Source of the DNA: Saprospiraceae bacterium
GTDB taxonomy: Bacteria; Bacteroidota; Bacteroidia; Chitinophagales; Saprospiraceae
DNA: 64,000 bases
NCBI GenBank assembly: GCA_016715965.1
Contig: JADJXG010000001.1
Coordinates: 3,167,501 to 3,231,500, forward strand
Reading direction: 5' to 3'
Made by a program: the position numbers and the translations under genes. The notes under the pieces were generated by a model. That model saw nothing but the letters and a program-made list of their open reading frames with translations, had not been told where the DNA came from and searched no databases. Every line of letters starts with the position of its first letter. Positions within the stretch are counted from its first letter, which is position 1. Below are positions 9,798-18,408 of the stretch, piece after piece.

Positions 9798-10898
9798 TTG
9801 AAAATAGGAGTTTTAAAGGAATCAAGAAACCAGGAAAAGAGGGTAGCACTAAGTCCCCAGATTGTTAAACAATTGATTTCTAAAGGTTTCGAAGTATTGG
9901 TTGAAGAATCTTCCGGTGAGAATTCGGCATTTACCGATGGGGATTATCAAAACGCTGGAGCAAAGATTATTGCTCAAAAAAAAGAATTAATTTCTTCTTC
10001 ACAAGTTTTGGTTAAAGTCAACCCCTTTACACAAGAAGAGATTAATTTGTTAAACTCCGGAACAATTACCATCAGCCTTATGTATCATTCTCTGCACCCG
10101 GAGATGGTGAAATCTTTGTCGGAAAAAGGGGTAAGTTGCTTTTCCATGGACGCCATTCCCAGAATATCTAGGGCGCAAAGTATGGATGTTTTAAGTTCTC
10201 AGGGCAGTTTGGCTGGATACAAGGCGGTGATCCTTGGAGCGGAGCAAATGACCAGAATATTCCCTCTTATGATGACAGCAGCTGGGACCATCACACCTTC
10301 CAAGGTGCTTATTTTCGGTGTTGGGGTAGCGGGTTTACAAGCCATTGCCACAGCGAAAAGATTGGGAGCGGTTGTGGAAGCAACAGATGTAAGACCGGAG
10401 ACCAAAGAACAAGCAGAATCTCTCGGAGCAAAATTTATTTCAGTAGAGGATGACGGAGTAAAAGTAGAAGGAGGTTATGCGAAGGAAGTTACTCCGGAAT
10501 ATCTTGCCAAACAAAAAGCAGCCGTTAATAAGTCGCTTTTTCAGGCAGATTTGGTGGTAACCACAGCTTTGGTCATGGGCAGAAAGGCACCTGTTCTCAT
10601 TACCGAAGAGCAGGTCAAACAAATGAAATACGGTACTGTCATTGTGGATATGGCTGCTGAGCAAGGGGGTAATTGTGAATTGACAGTGCCGGATCAAATT
10701 GTTGTCAAGCACGGTGTCAAGATCGTTGGTATCACTAATCTCCCATCCACCTTGGCTACCAATGCCAGTGAGTTGTATGCAAAAAATTTACAAAATTTAT
10801 TGCTCCATCTTGCAGATAAAGATGGCTTCAAATGGGACTTGGAGGAAGAAATCACAAGTGGCACTTTGATTATTCACAATGGAAAAATATTAAAATAA
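9798..10898 (+). CDS. pntAA: NAD(P) transhydrogenase subunit alpha, soluble part (PntAA)
   Basis: The NAD(H)-binding subunit of proton-translocating Re/Si-specific transhydrogenase, which uses the proton gradient to reduce NADP+ with NADH. The 366-aa protein starts MKIGVLKESRNQEKRVALSP, the canonical N-terminus of this AlaDH/PntA family, which fixes the start at a TTG codon. The dinucleotide fold is visible as FGVGVAGLQAIATAKRLGA followed by VVEATDVRPE. The membrane part is encoded separately by the next gene, as in the three-subunit Rhodospirillum-type enzyme rather than the fused E. coli PntA. Gaps to the next genes are 6 bp and -1 bp, so the three are one operon. A -7-like TATCTTCG lies about 23-30 bp upstream of the start. 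Confidence 0.95.
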   Translation: MKIGVLKESRNQEKRVALSPQIVKQLISKGFEVLVEESSGENSAFTDGDYQNAGAKIIAQKKELISSSQVLVKVNPFTQEEINLLNSGTITISLMYHSLHPEMVKSLSEKGVSCFSMDAIPRISRAQSMDVLSSQGSLAGYKAVILGAEQMTRIFPLMMTAAGTITPSKVLIFGVGVAGLQAIATAKRLGAVVEATDVRPETKEQAESLGAKFISVEDDGVKVEGGYAKEVTPEYLAKQKAAVNKSLFQADLVVTTALVMGRKAPVLITEEQVKQMKYGTVIVDMAAEQGGNCELTVPDQIVVKHGVKIVGITNLPSTLATNASELYAKNLQNLLLHLADKDGFKWDLEEEITSGTLIIHNGKILK

Positions 10899-10904
10899 TA
10901 CTGT

Positions 10905-11204
10905 ATGGCTATTTTGGAATTTATCCATCAAAACATCGACATCATTTATTTGGTGATTCTTATGATATTTGTTGGGATTGAACTGATCTCGCATGTTCCA
11001 TCCGTGCTGCATACCCCTTTGATGTCAGGAGCCAATGCCATACACGGTGTGGTTATTATTGGCGCTATCATAGTGATGGGGCAGGCTGAAGGTACTTTAA
11101 GTCTCATTCTGGGTTTTATTGCTGTGATACTCGGCACACTTAATGTAGTAGGGGGATTTGTTGTTACGGACCGTATGTTGGAAATGTTTAAGAAGAAAAA
11201 GTAA
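10905..11204 (+). CDS. pntAB: NAD(P) transhydrogenase subunit alpha, membrane part (PntAB)
   Basis: A 99-aa integral membrane subunit corresponding to the C-terminal transmembrane domain of fused PntA. Three or four hydrophobic helices are visible (IIYLVILMIFVGIELI; HGVVIIGAIIVMG; LSLILGFIAVILGTLNVVGG), plus the family segment VPSVLHTPLMSGANAIHGVV. With PntB it forms the proton channel that couples proton entry to hydride transfer. It starts 6 bp after pntAA, and its TAA stop overlaps the pntB ATG by one base (TAATG), which suggests translational coupling. Confidence 0.95.
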   Translation: MAILEFIHQNIDIIYLVILMIFVGIELISHVPSVLHTPLMSGANAIHGVVIIGAIIVMGQAEGTLSLILGFIAVILGTLNVVGGFVVTDRMLEMFKKKK

Positions 11205-12628
11205 TGGAACATATCTTAGTTGTAATTTATTTGATCGCTTCAGTCACCTTTATGTTGGGGCTGAAAATGCTTAGCAAGCCAGATACAGCAAGGAAAGGCA
11301 ATCTCATTGCTGCAGCTGGAATGGGATTGGCTATTTTTGCCACCATTTTTTTATACAAAGGAGAGTCTGGACAACACCTTGGAAATCTTATTTGGATCTT
11401 TTTAGCCCTTGTAGTAGGTACTATCATAGGTTACCTTATGGCAAAAAGAGTTCAAATGACTGCTATGCCTCAAATGGTTTCATTTTTCAATGGAATGGGT
11501 GGAGCCTGTGCTGCTTTAATTAGCATCATTGAATATCAACATATTTTACACACCATGAGCGGAGTGTCCTTGGGAGCTGTTTTGCCGGAAGATTTAGTCG
11601 GCAAAATGGTGATTATTCTGGCAGGTTTGGTGATCGGTTCAGTTTCTTTTTCTGGATCAATGATTGCATTCGGAAAATTAGAAGGCAAAATCAATGATTA
11701 CAATTTGCCCGGCCAAATGATCATCAATATGCTCTTCTTATCCGGGATATTGGTGTTGAGTATTCTCTATTCAATCGGATTCTTAGTTGGACCAACTTGG
11801 TTTTACATGATATTGGGCTTGTCTCTATTCTATGGAATCCTCTTTGTTTTGCCCATTGGTGGTGCAGATATGCCTGTCGTAATTAGTTTGCTCAATTCCT
11901 TCACAGGTGTGGCTGCCGCATGTGGTGGTTTCTTATACAACAATTATGTGATGCTAATTGGTGGGATATTGGTTGGATCTGCAGGTACCATACTCACCGT
12001 CGCTATGTGCAAGGCCATGAACCGATCTCTTTTAAATGTATTGATCGGTAATTTTGGAGGAGGATCCAGCACAGGGCAAACAAACTCTGCTGGTGGTTCA
12101 ACCAAGGAAATCAATCATTCAGATGCAGCTATTTTGATGAAGTATGCCCAAAAAGTAGTGATCGTTCCAGGATATGGTCTAGCAGTTGCTCAAGCGCAAC
12201 ATGCCTGCCATGAATTGGAAAATCTTTTGGAAGATAGTGGTGTAATTGTGAAGTATGCCATCCACCCAGTAGCAGGTCGTATGCCTGGTCACATGAATGT
12301 TCTGTTGGCAGAAAGCAATGTCAATTACGATAAGTTAATTGAAATGGAGGATATCAATCCTGAGTTCAATACCACAGATGTAGTCCTTGTGGTAGGTGCA
12401 AATGACGTTGTCAACCCTGCAGCGAAAACAGATCCATCTTCGCCAATTTATGGAATGCCCATACTGGAAGTAGAAAATGCAAAGAATGTCATTGTGATGA
12501 AGCGCTCCATGAAGGCTGGGTATGCAGGTATTGACAATGATTTATTCTATCAGCCAAAGACATACATGCTGTTTGGGGATGCCAAAGAGACATTGACCAA
12601 ATTGGTCAATGAAGTCAAAAGCCTTTAA
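11204..12628 (+). CDS. pntB: NAD(P) transhydrogenase subunit beta (PntB)
   Basis: The NADP(H)-binding and membrane subunit, 474 aa and full length. The N-terminal ~270 residues hold about eight to nine transmembrane helices, including the conserved MPQMVSFFNGMGGACAALIS and PIGGADMPVVISLLNSFTGVAAA stretches. The C-terminal domain III binds NADP(H): VIVPGYGLAVAQAQHACHEL (dinucleotide fold), HPVAGRMPGHMNVLLAE, VVLVVGANDVVNPAA and the closing VMKRSMKAGYAGIDN. It is translated directly from the overlap with pntAB. It completes an energy-linked transhydrogenase that supplies NADPH for biosynthesis. Confidence 0.96.
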   Translation: MEHILVVIYLIASVTFMLGLKMLSKPDTARKGNLIAAAGMGLAIFATIFLYKGESGQHLGNLIWIFLALVVGTIIGYLMAKRVQMTAMPQMVSFFNGMGGACAALISIIEYQHILHTMSGVSLGAVLPEDLVGKMVIILAGLVIGSVSFSGSMIAFGKLEGKINDYNLPGQMIINMLFLSGILVLSILYSIGFLVGPTWFYMILGLSLFYGILFVLPIGGADMPVVISLLNSFTGVAAACGGFLYNNYVMLIGGILVGSAGTILTVAMCKAMNRSLLNVLIGNFGGGSSTGQTNSAGGSTKEINHSDAAILMKYAQKVVIVPGYGLAVAQAQHACHELENLLEDSGVIVKYAIHPVAGRMPGHMNVLLAESNVNYDKLIEMEDINPEFNTTDVVLVVGANDVVNPAAKTDPSSPIYGMPILEVENAKNVIVMKRSMKAGYAGIDNDLFYQPKTYMLFGDAKETLTKLVNEVKSL

Positions 12629-12748
12629 ATTGTTCTGCACAAGTAAACCATATCATCATTGGTCTGATTTATTTGTGAATGTTCAGACTTTTCATGTTAA
12701 TTCCTGTTAATCAAATATTTCGACACACGATTTGATCTTATTGTGGTA

Positions 12749-12756
12749 TAACTTTG
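12749..12756 (+). promoter_or_regulatory. -7 promoter element for the TerC gene, leaderless arrangement
   Basis: TAACTTTG matches the Bacteroidota consensus TAnnTTTG exactly. Its last base is only 7 nt before the ATG at 12764. Because transcription in this phylum normally begins about 5-7 nt after this element, the mRNA would begin at or next to the start codon. No convincing -33 TTG at the usual spacing is visible. Confidence 0.6.
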
Positions 12757-12763
12757 CCACGCC

Positions 12764-13732
12764 ATGATTGCTTTTTGGTCCTACATAGTAGTTCTCCTGC
12801 TAGCCGTTTTTACAGATTACTGGTTTTTTGCAGGAGGTCATGAAAAACACAAACACAATAATGCCATAAAAAGCATTATTTTTTGGGTCAGTCTGACCAT
12901 TTTAACTGGCATTTACATTTATATAGCCTACGAAGGCCAGTGGTTTGGAGGTTATCAATCAGAAGATAAAACCCTTGATTCGTCCAAGGCGGTGAGTTTG
13001 TTTATTTCAGGTTTTCTGGTAGAGCAATCCCTAAGCCTTGACAACATCTTTGTCATGGCATTTATTCTCAGCTATTTTAGAGTGCCTAAGGAGAACCAGG
13101 CAGGACTTTTGTCCATAGGGATATGGACTGCAATCGTATTAAGAGGAATTATGATTATTGTGGGTATATGGCTCATTACCACGATTTCCTGGATGATTTA
13201 TCTCTTAGGTATCATGCTCATTTGGTCAGGAATTAAAATTTATTCAACAGATCCTAAGAATCAGGCAGATCCAAATAAAGGATTTGTAATAAAAGTCATC
13301 AAAAGATATTTTCCAGTGACCAAAGGATATTTTGGGAATAAATTCTTTATTAATCGGATGGGAAGGCGGGCAATAACACCCATGGTTTTGACCCTGGTTG
13401 CGATTGAATTTACAGATATATTATTTGCAATTGATTCCATCCCAGCCATTTTTGCCATTACAACGGACCCTTTTATTGTATTGTCTTCCAATATTCTCGC
13501 AGTAGCCAATTTGCGTGCACTATTTACCATTCTTTCCAGGATGCTTCAAAAATTGGAATATATCCATTACGCATTGGCTATATTATTGATTTACATAGGT
13601 GTTAAGATAATGCTAAGTAATGTATTTCATGTCAACGAATGGATTAATATGCTCGTTATTATTGTGGTGATTGGTTTTGGAGTTGTGTATTCATTAAAAA
13701 GGACCGCCAGACACAAGACTAAGTCCAATTGA
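12764..13732 (+). CDS. TerC/Alx family membrane protein
   Basis: A 322-aa polytopic inner-membrane protein of the TerC family (Alx subgroup), members of which are linked to manganese export and metal homeostasis. About eight to nine hydrophobic helices are present. The two acidic family motifs are clear: FLVEQSLSLDNIFVMAFI and EFTDILFAIDSIPAIFAIT, followed by FIVLSSNILAVANLRALF. Metal specificity cannot be read from the sequence. In other bacteria alx is controlled by a yybP-ykoY riboswitch; here the -7 element lies 7 nt from the ATG, so there is no room for one. The gene is monocistronic, followed by a separate short gene with its own promoter. Confidence 0.92.
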   Translation: MIAFWSYIVVLLLAVFTDYWFFAGGHEKHKHNNAIKSIIFWVSLTILTGIYIYIAYEGQWFGGYQSEDKTLDSSKAVSLFISGFLVEQSLSLDNIFVMAFILSYFRVPKENQAGLLSIGIWTAIVLRGIMIIVGIWLITTISWMIYLLGIMLIWSGIKIYSTDPKNQADPNKGFVIKVIKRYFPVTKGYFGNKFFINRMGRRAITPMVLTLVAIEFTDILFAIDSIPAIFAITTDPFIVLSSNILAVANLRALFTILSRMLQKLEYIHYALAILLIYIGVKIMLSNVFHVNEWINMLVIIVVIGFGVVYSLKRTARHKTKSN

Positions 13733-13780
13733 AACCATAAAGCTATGTTAATACGAAATAAATATATTATACTTTATCGT

Positions 13781-13788
13781 TATATTTG
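13781..13788 (+). promoter_or_regulatory. -7 promoter element for the 56-aa peptide gene
   Basis: TATATTTG is an exact match to TAnnTTTG, 33 nt before the ATG at 13822. It gives the small downstream reading frame its own promoter, which supports its being a real gene. Confidence 0.6.
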
Positions 13789-13821
13789 CAGCGTTAATTC
13801 CATCACACAATCCATACGAGC

Positions 13822-13992
13822 ATGCGCAACATATTTAAACTGAAAACTTCGTCGAAAGAGTCAAAACTGGGAAAACCTCTATCTGAAAAAGACACCAAGA
13901 CCAATAAACAAAAGTCCAAAACTTCTAAAAAAGAGGCTGCAGCACAGTCAAAAAATTTTTATGGCAATGACGACGATTTGGGTTATTGCTGA
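13822..13992 (+). CDS. Small Lys-rich peptide of unknown function, 56 aa
   Basis: A 56-residue open frame from ATG to TGA between the TerC gene and corA. I do not recognise a family. The first ~45 residues are hydrophilic and strongly basic (about fifteen lysines, many Ser/Thr). The C-terminus switches to an aromatic/acidic tail, NFYGNDDDLGYC, ending in the only cysteine. There is no signal peptide or membrane segment. Support for a gene: an exact TAnnTTTG element upstream, no other gene in the 270-bp gap, and a non-random amino-acid composition. It could be a nucleic-acid-binding or ribosome-associated basic protein; a modified-peptide precursor is less likely because no maturation enzyme is adjacent. 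Function unassigned. Confidence 0.5.
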   Translation: MRNIFKLKTSSKESKLGKPLSEKDTKTNKQKSKTSKKEAAAQSKNFYGNDDDLGYC

Positions 13993-14004
13993 GTTAGTTT
14001 CTAT

Positions 14005-15069
14005 TCAAATCATCTTTCTTCGTTTGAAGTAAATGATTAATGAGATCACAATAACAGAAGTGCTTATCCACCAGATCAAATATCCATATTCCCACTTTAA
14101 CTCCTGCATGCTCTCAAAATTCATACCATACACACCTGTCAAAAATAGGATTGGGATGGAGATGGTGGAAATGGCGGCAAGCCATTTCATGTCTTTATTT
14201 AGTGATAAAGAAGTTTGATTGATCGAAATATCTCTTAAGCCATTCAGTAACTCCCTTTGATTGTCAATCATCTCGATGATTTGGACGATGTGGTCCTCAA
14301 GATCCTTGATGTATTTAATATTTTGTTCTGCAATCAAAGGACTTTCTGATCGAACCAGTTTTGTAAGATCATCTCTCAATGGATTGATGTATCTCCTGAT
14401 TTGCAATAAGATATTTCTCAGGTTGAAGACCTCTAAAGAAACATCTTCGTGTTTTTTCTGATAGATGATTTCTTCTATTTTTGAAAGACTGTTCGAAATT
14501 TCATCCAGTGCTACAAAGTATTTGTCAATTTGATAATCCATAAAAGCGTACAGCAAATAATCTGTATTGCTCTGCCTCATTCTGCTCCGGTTCACTTCCA
14601 TCCTTACCTGGATCAATGGAAATGATTCCTCAGAATTCTCCTGGAACGAAATAAGTAGTCTATCTGTGACAAAGAAAGCCACTTGCTCCTTTTTCAATTC
14701 ATCCGTTTCAGAATTGAAGTCAACGTTTTTCATTAGGACAAAGACTCCATTCTCATATAAATTGATCTTTGTTCGTTGATGTACTTCCTGAATATCTTCC
14801 AGAGCAAGTGCATCAATTCCAAACTCCTGGCCAAGGGATTTCAACAAATCAGAATCATGTATTCCTTTGACATCTACCCACAACTTATCTTCTCCTTCAC
14901 GCCAAGATTTTGTAAGAGTATTCAAATCTCCTTTTTTGAGATGATCTTGGCCATAAAGTGTGCCTACAATCACTGAGTTCTCCACCAATTTCTCTCTTTC
15001 CAGGATTAGCGATCCAGGTGAAAGTCCTACTTTTTGTCTTTGTTGTGGTTTGTACTTGCGCCTTCTCAA
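14005..15069 (-). CDS. corA: CorA-type magnesium/cobalt transporter
   Basis: A 354-aa CorA family channel for Mg2+ (and Co2+/Ni2+). A large cytoplasmic domain, with the usual acidic and helical stretches, occupies residues 1-~290. Two C-terminal transmembrane helices follow (AAISTISIPILFLTGVYGMNF and YGYLIWWISTSVIVISLIIYF). The ion-selectivity signature GMN is at 315-317 in VYGMNFESM, and the protein ends in the basic tail KRRKMI. The best start is a TTG at 15069 (MRRRKYKPQQRQKVGLSPGSL), since no ATG is available and the basic N-terminus followed by G-L-x-P-G is typical of the family. It is 43 bp downstream of formate-THF ligase on the same strand, so co-transcription is possible. Confidence 0.94.
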   Translation of the reverse strand: MRRRKYKPQQRQKVGLSPGSLILEREKLVENSVIVGTLYGQDHLKKGDLNTLTKSWREGEDKLWVDVKGIHDSDLLKSLGQEFGIDALALEDIQEVHQRTKINLYENGVFVLMKNVDFNSETDELKKEQVAFFVTDRLLISFQENSEESFPLIQVRMEVNRSRMRQSNTDYLLYAFMDYQIDKYFVALDEISNSLSKIEEIIYQKKHEDVSLEVFNLRNILLQIRRYINPLRDDLTKLVRSESPLIAEQNIKYIKDLEDHIVQIIEMIDNQRELLNGLRDISINQTSLSLNKDMKWLAAISTISIPILFLTGVYGMNFESMQELKWEYGYLIWWISTSVIVISLIIYFKRRKMI

Positions 15070-15112
15070 TGGAAAATATTTTATTTCATAAAAACTATCC
15101 TACCATTCCGAT

Positions 15113-16783
15113 CTAAAACAATCCACTTATATTTCCTTCCTTGTCAATGTCTATACCTTCTGCAGCGGGAATGTCTGGCAATCCTGGCATTCTCATCATT
15201 TCACCGGTTATGGGAATGAGAAAACCAGCACCAGCTGCAATTTCAATCTCACGGACCGTCATGGTAAAATCTCTTGGTCTTCCGATTAGATCCGGGTTAT
15301 CAGAAAAGGACTTTTGGGTCTTTGCCATACAGATAGGAAGGTGGGATAGATTTAGACTTTTAATTTTTTTCAGATGGGACTTCGCCTCAGTGGAATATTC
15401 AACTTTTGCTGCACCATAAATTTTGGTGCAGATAGCCGCAATCTTGTTTTCAACTGTATCGTTCCAATCATAGGTTGGCTTAAAACTTTGGTCTTGATGA
15501 TTGCTTAATTTTATAACCTTCTCCGCTAGTTCAAGAGCGCCATTTCCTCCTTTGGCCCAAACTTCAGAGAATACAGCTTCGACTCCGAGCAGCTCGCATT
15601 GCTCCTTAATGGCATTCAACTCCTCATCAGTATCTTTCACAAATCGGTTAATCGCTACTACAGCCGGCAATCCAAATTGCTTGGCATTCTCAAGGTGTTT
15701 GGACAAATTTTCGCATCCTTTTACGACAGCCTTTGCATTTGGTTCAGCCAAATCCTTCAGGGGTTGTCCTCCATGATATTTAAGTGCTCTTACAGTAGCT
15801 ACAATTACAGCGGCATGAGGACTTAGTCCGGCCGTCCTACATTTGATGTTGAGAAATTTTTCTGCCCCCAGGTCGAAACCAAAACCTGCTTCTGTTACCA
15901 CATATTCTCCTAAACTCATACCCATCTTGGTAGCCAATATTGTATTGGTTCCTTGCGCGATGTTTGCAAAAGGGCCACCATGGATAATGGCCGGATTTCC
16001 TTCCAAGGTTTGCACCAAATTGGGGAAAATAGCATGTTTTAAAAGTGCCGCCATGGCTCCTTGTGCCTTCAAGTCACGTGCAAAAACAGGCTTTTTGTCA
16101 AAAGTGTAACCAATGAATATATTTCCAATTCTCTGCTTTAGGTCTTCAATGTCTTTGGATAGACACAAAATAGCCATGATCTCTGAAGCCACAGTAATAT
16201 CAAAACCACTCTCTCTGGGAATTCCATTTGAACTTCCACCCAATCCAACTACAATTTTACGAAGCGAACGATCATTCATGTCCATGACGCGTTTCCAGCT
16301 GATGGTCCTGGGGTCGATGCCCAAACTGTACTTTTTATTTTGAAGATTGTTATCGATGAGTGCTGACAATAAATTGTGGGCTTTTTCAACCGCTGCAAAA
16401 TCACCTGTAAAATGCAAATTAATGTCTTCCATTGGAATCACTTGCGACCACCCGCCCCCTGTAGCCCCGCCTTTCATACCAAATACTGGCCCAAGTGAAG
16501 GTTCCCTTAAAACAACGATGGATTTTTTACCCAATTTATTAAGACCTTCTGATAGGCCGATGGATGTTGTGGTTTTGCCTTCTCCAGCCGGCGTCGGAGA
16601 GATGGCTGAGACCAATATCAATTTGCAATTACCCAAATTTCTTTCATTAATCAAATGAAGGGGCAATTTTGCTTTATGTTGACCAAATAAATACAAGTCA
16701 GAAACATCTATTCCGAGTTTTTCAGCAATCTTTGTGATGTGCTGGGGACTCACTGACTGGGCAATTTCTATATCTGAATTCAT
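15113..16783 (-). CDS. fhs: Formate--tetrahydrofolate ligase
   Basis: ATP-dependent ligase making 10-formyl-THF from formate and THF, a C1 entry point for purine and formyl-Met synthesis. The 556-aa length is standard. Visible signatures are the P-loop region TPAGEGKTTTSIGLSEGL, the family stretch REPSLGPVFGMKGGATGGGW, FTGDFAAVEKAHNLLSALIDN, GPFANIAQGTNTILATKMG and YVVTEAGFGFDLGAEKF. The start ATG (MNSDIEIAQSVSPQHI) matches the family N-terminus. A divergent lipoprotein gene starts 28 bp away, leaving almost no shared promoter space and no room for a THF riboswitch. Confidence 0.97.
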   Translation of the reverse strand: MNSDIEIAQSVSPQHITKIAEKLGIDVSDLYLFGQHKAKLPLHLINERNLGNCKLILVSAISPTPAGEGKTTTSIGLSEGLNKLGKKSIVVLREPSLGPVFGMKGGATGGGWSQVIPMEDINLHFTGDFAAVEKAHNLLSALIDNNLQNKKYSLGIDPRTISWKRVMDMNDRSLRKIVVGLGGSSNGIPRESGFDITVASEIMAILCLSKDIEDLKQRIGNIFIGYTFDKKPVFARDLKAQGAMAALLKHAIFPNLVQTLEGNPAIIHGGPFANIAQGTNTILATKMGMSLGEYVVTEAGFGFDLGAEKFLNIKCRTAGLSPHAAVIVATVRALKYHGGQPLKDLAEPNAKAVVKGCENLSKHLENAKQFGLPAVVAINRFVKDTDEELNAIKEQCELLGVEAVFSEVWAKGGNGALELAEKVIKLSNHQDQSFKPTYDWNDTVENKIAAICTKIYGAAKVEYSTEAKSHLKKIKSLNLSHLPICMAKTQKSFSDNPDLIGRPRDFTMTVREIEIAAGAGFLIPITGEMMRMPGLPDIPAAEGIDIDKEGNISGLF

Positions 16784-16811
16784 AATTTGACAATAATTTT
16801 AAATAAAAAAC

Positions 16812-17918
16812 ATGCTGGTAGCAAAAATTAATCCAATTTTAATTCCTGTCCTCCTATTTTTCATTAGTTGCAAAGAAATTAGAAATTCTGAAGGAGTGAA
16901 TGCTTTAAATAAAAGTAATCCATTGATAATGAATGGTGAAAAGCATCTAAGCAATGTGCGCCAATTGACTTTTGGTGGAAACAACGCAGAAGCTTATTGG
17001 AGTTTTGATGGCAAAAAACTAGTGTTTCAGTCCGATTTTAAAGATTGGGGTGCCAGTTGCGATCAAATATTTTGGTTTTTAGTGGATCAAGATGACTTGT
17101 CCAAAAACAAACCAAATGAAATTTCCAAGAATTTAGGAAGAACGACCTGTTCCTATTTTCTGCCTGGAGACAGTTTGATCGTTTTTGCTTCCACAGCTAC
17201 AGGCGGTGCTGGCTGTCCGCATGTCCCTGAGCGCAAACCCGGAGGAAAATATGTTTGGCCTATTTATAGGGATTATGAAATTTATATTTCTGATCTACAA
17301 GGAAATATAATCCAAAGAATGACAAACAATCAGTTTTATGATGCCGAAGCCACTGTATCTCCAGATGGTCTGAAAATGGTATATACTTCCGATAAATCAG
17401 GTGATCTCGAACTTTATGTAATGGATCTGAATGGCAAAAATGAAATTCAGATCACAAATGAGCTTGGATATGATGGGGGAGCCTTTTTCTCTCCAGATAG
17501 CAAGAAGCTGGTATTCAGGGCATCGAGACCTAAGACTGAGGAAGAGATAAAAGAATACAAGGAATTGTTGGAACAGGGTTTGGTTCAACCCACCAACATG
17601 GAAATCTATACTGTAAATGCAGATGGCACAGATTTAAAGCAAATAACTCATTTGGGTAAGGCAAATTGGGCACCTTATTTTCATCCGTCCGGTGAGAAAA
17701 TCGTCTTTTCCAGCAACCACGCATCCACCCGTGGATTCCAATTTAATTTATACATGATTCATACAGATGGGACAAACTTGGAACAGATTACTTTTGATTC
17801 TGTCTTTGCGTCATTTCCTATGTTTTCACCAGATGGCAAAAGAATCTCTTTCAGCTCAAACCGCAACAATGGCGGAAATCATGACACCAATTTATTTGTG
17901 GCGGATTGGGTGGAATAA
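16812..17918 (+). CDS. PD40/TolB-like beta-propeller lipoprotein
   Basis: A 368-aa predicted lipoprotein with signal MLVAKINPILIPVLLFFISC, in which FISC is the lipobox and Cys is lipidated. The mature part is a TolB-like six-bladed propeller: repeated PD40 signatures appear as TVSPDGLKMVYTSDKSGDLELY, FFSPDSKKLVFRA, FHPSGEKIVFSSN and MFSPDGKRISFSSNRN (the first cut for length here to TVSPDGLKMVYTS). Such propellers act as binding scaffolds in the periplasm or at the outer membrane; partner unknown. It is divergent from fhs and ends at a strong hairpin terminator shared with the convergent small lipoprotein gene. Confidence 0.8.
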   Translation: MLVAKINPILIPVLLFFISCKEIRNSEGVNALNKSNPLIMNGEKHLSNVRQLTFGGNNAEAYWSFDGKKLVFQSDFKDWGASCDQIFWFLVDQDDLSKNKPNEISKNLGRTTCSYFLPGDSLIVFASTATGGAGCPHVPERKPGGKYVWPIYRDYEIYISDLQGNIIQRMTNNQFYDAEATVSPDGLKMVYTSDKSGDLELYVMDLNGKNEIQITNELGYDGGAFFSPDSKKLVFRASRPKTEEEIKEYKELLEQGLVQPTNMEIYTVNADGTDLKQITHLGKANWAPYFHPSGEKIVFSSNHASTRGFQFNLYMIHTDGTNLEQITFDSVFASFPMFSPDGKRISFSSNRNNGGNHDTNLFVADWVE

Positions 17919-17959
17919 AAAAACAGCGGGCGATTTTTGGATGACCGGCCGCTGTTTTT
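17919..17959. terminator. Bidirectional intrinsic terminator
   Basis: A perfect 11-bp inverted repeat, AAAAACAGCGG (17919-17929) and CCGCTGTTTTT (17949-17959), with a 19-nt loop. The A-run on one side and T-run on the other give a U-tract in both directions. It lies between two convergent genes ending at 17918 and 17975 and should stop transcription from both. It is the only clear intrinsic terminator I see at a tail-to-tail junction in this window. Confidence 0.85.
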
Positions 17960-17974
17960 GGATAATATGGAGAG

Positions 17975-18364
17975 TTATTTTTTAGTACAAACCATGGAAC
18001 AATTTAGAGAACCACCCGCAGCGGATCCGGTGTAAGTAATATTTAAAATGTTTCCATTTAATGCCCCACTTCCGCTTAGGGTAACACTGATTCCACCAAC
18101 ATTTATGGTTTGATTGGGAATGGTTAGATTGTTACCACTTACCGTTGCTTTTACAGAGCTGCCTGTTTCTCCAAAATTATTGATCAATATCGTGCTGCTG
18201 GATTCTGCAGATGTAGTAATAATAATGTCGTAACTGCTATTAATTCCTGGACAACTTTCAACAACTCCATAGGTGGCCAGAAACTTGTCCCTGGGGTTGG
18301 TTTCATCCTTGGTGCAGGAAACAGCCAAAATCATCAGAGAAGCAAAAATTAGATTAAATTTCAT
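17975..18364 (-). CDS. Small lipoprotein, hypothetical
   Basis: A 129-aa predicted lipoprotein. The preferred start is the ATG at 18364, giving MKFNLIFASLMILAVSC with a clear lipobox (AVSC); a longer frame to 18421 would run through the putative promoter. After the lipid Cys come a short charged linker (TKDETNPRDK) and a Gly/Ser/Thr-rich beta-strand region with alternating hydrophobics. The family is not named with confidence; similar short lipocalin-like lipoproteins are common in Bacteroidota. Two cysteines near the end (LNCSMVC) may form a disulfide with the earlier ESCPG Cys. It has an exact -7 element upstream and shares the bidirectional terminator. Confidence 0.7.
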   Translation of the reverse strand: MKFNLIFASLMILAVSCTKDETNPRDKFLATYGVVESCPGINSSYDIIITTSAESSSTILINNFGETGSSVKATVSGNNLTIPNQTINVGGISVTLSGSGALNGNILNITYTGSAAGGSLNCSMVCTKK

Positions 18365-18400
18365 GGTTTTGAATTTTTTAAGTGAGTTAAATTTATATTG

Positions 18401-18408
18401 CAAAGATA
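18401..18408 (-). promoter_or_regulatory. -7 promoter element for the small lipoprotein gene
   Basis: On the minus strand this reads TATCTTTG, an exact TAnnTTTG match, 36 nt before the ATG at 18364. Confidence 0.6.

Noticed and set aside
12629..12763. yybP-ykoY (manganese) riboswitch before the TerC gene
   Set aside because: The promoter element lies 7 nt from the ATG, so there is no leader; no typical structure is seen upstream.
15141..16658. Several 75-103-codon plus-strand frames across formate-THF ligase
   Set aside because: Antisense shadows of a well-conserved gene; none has a promoter or recognisable domain.
16784..16811. THF riboswitch or other leader element before formate-THF ligase
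   Set aside because: Only 28 bp separate it from the divergent gene.
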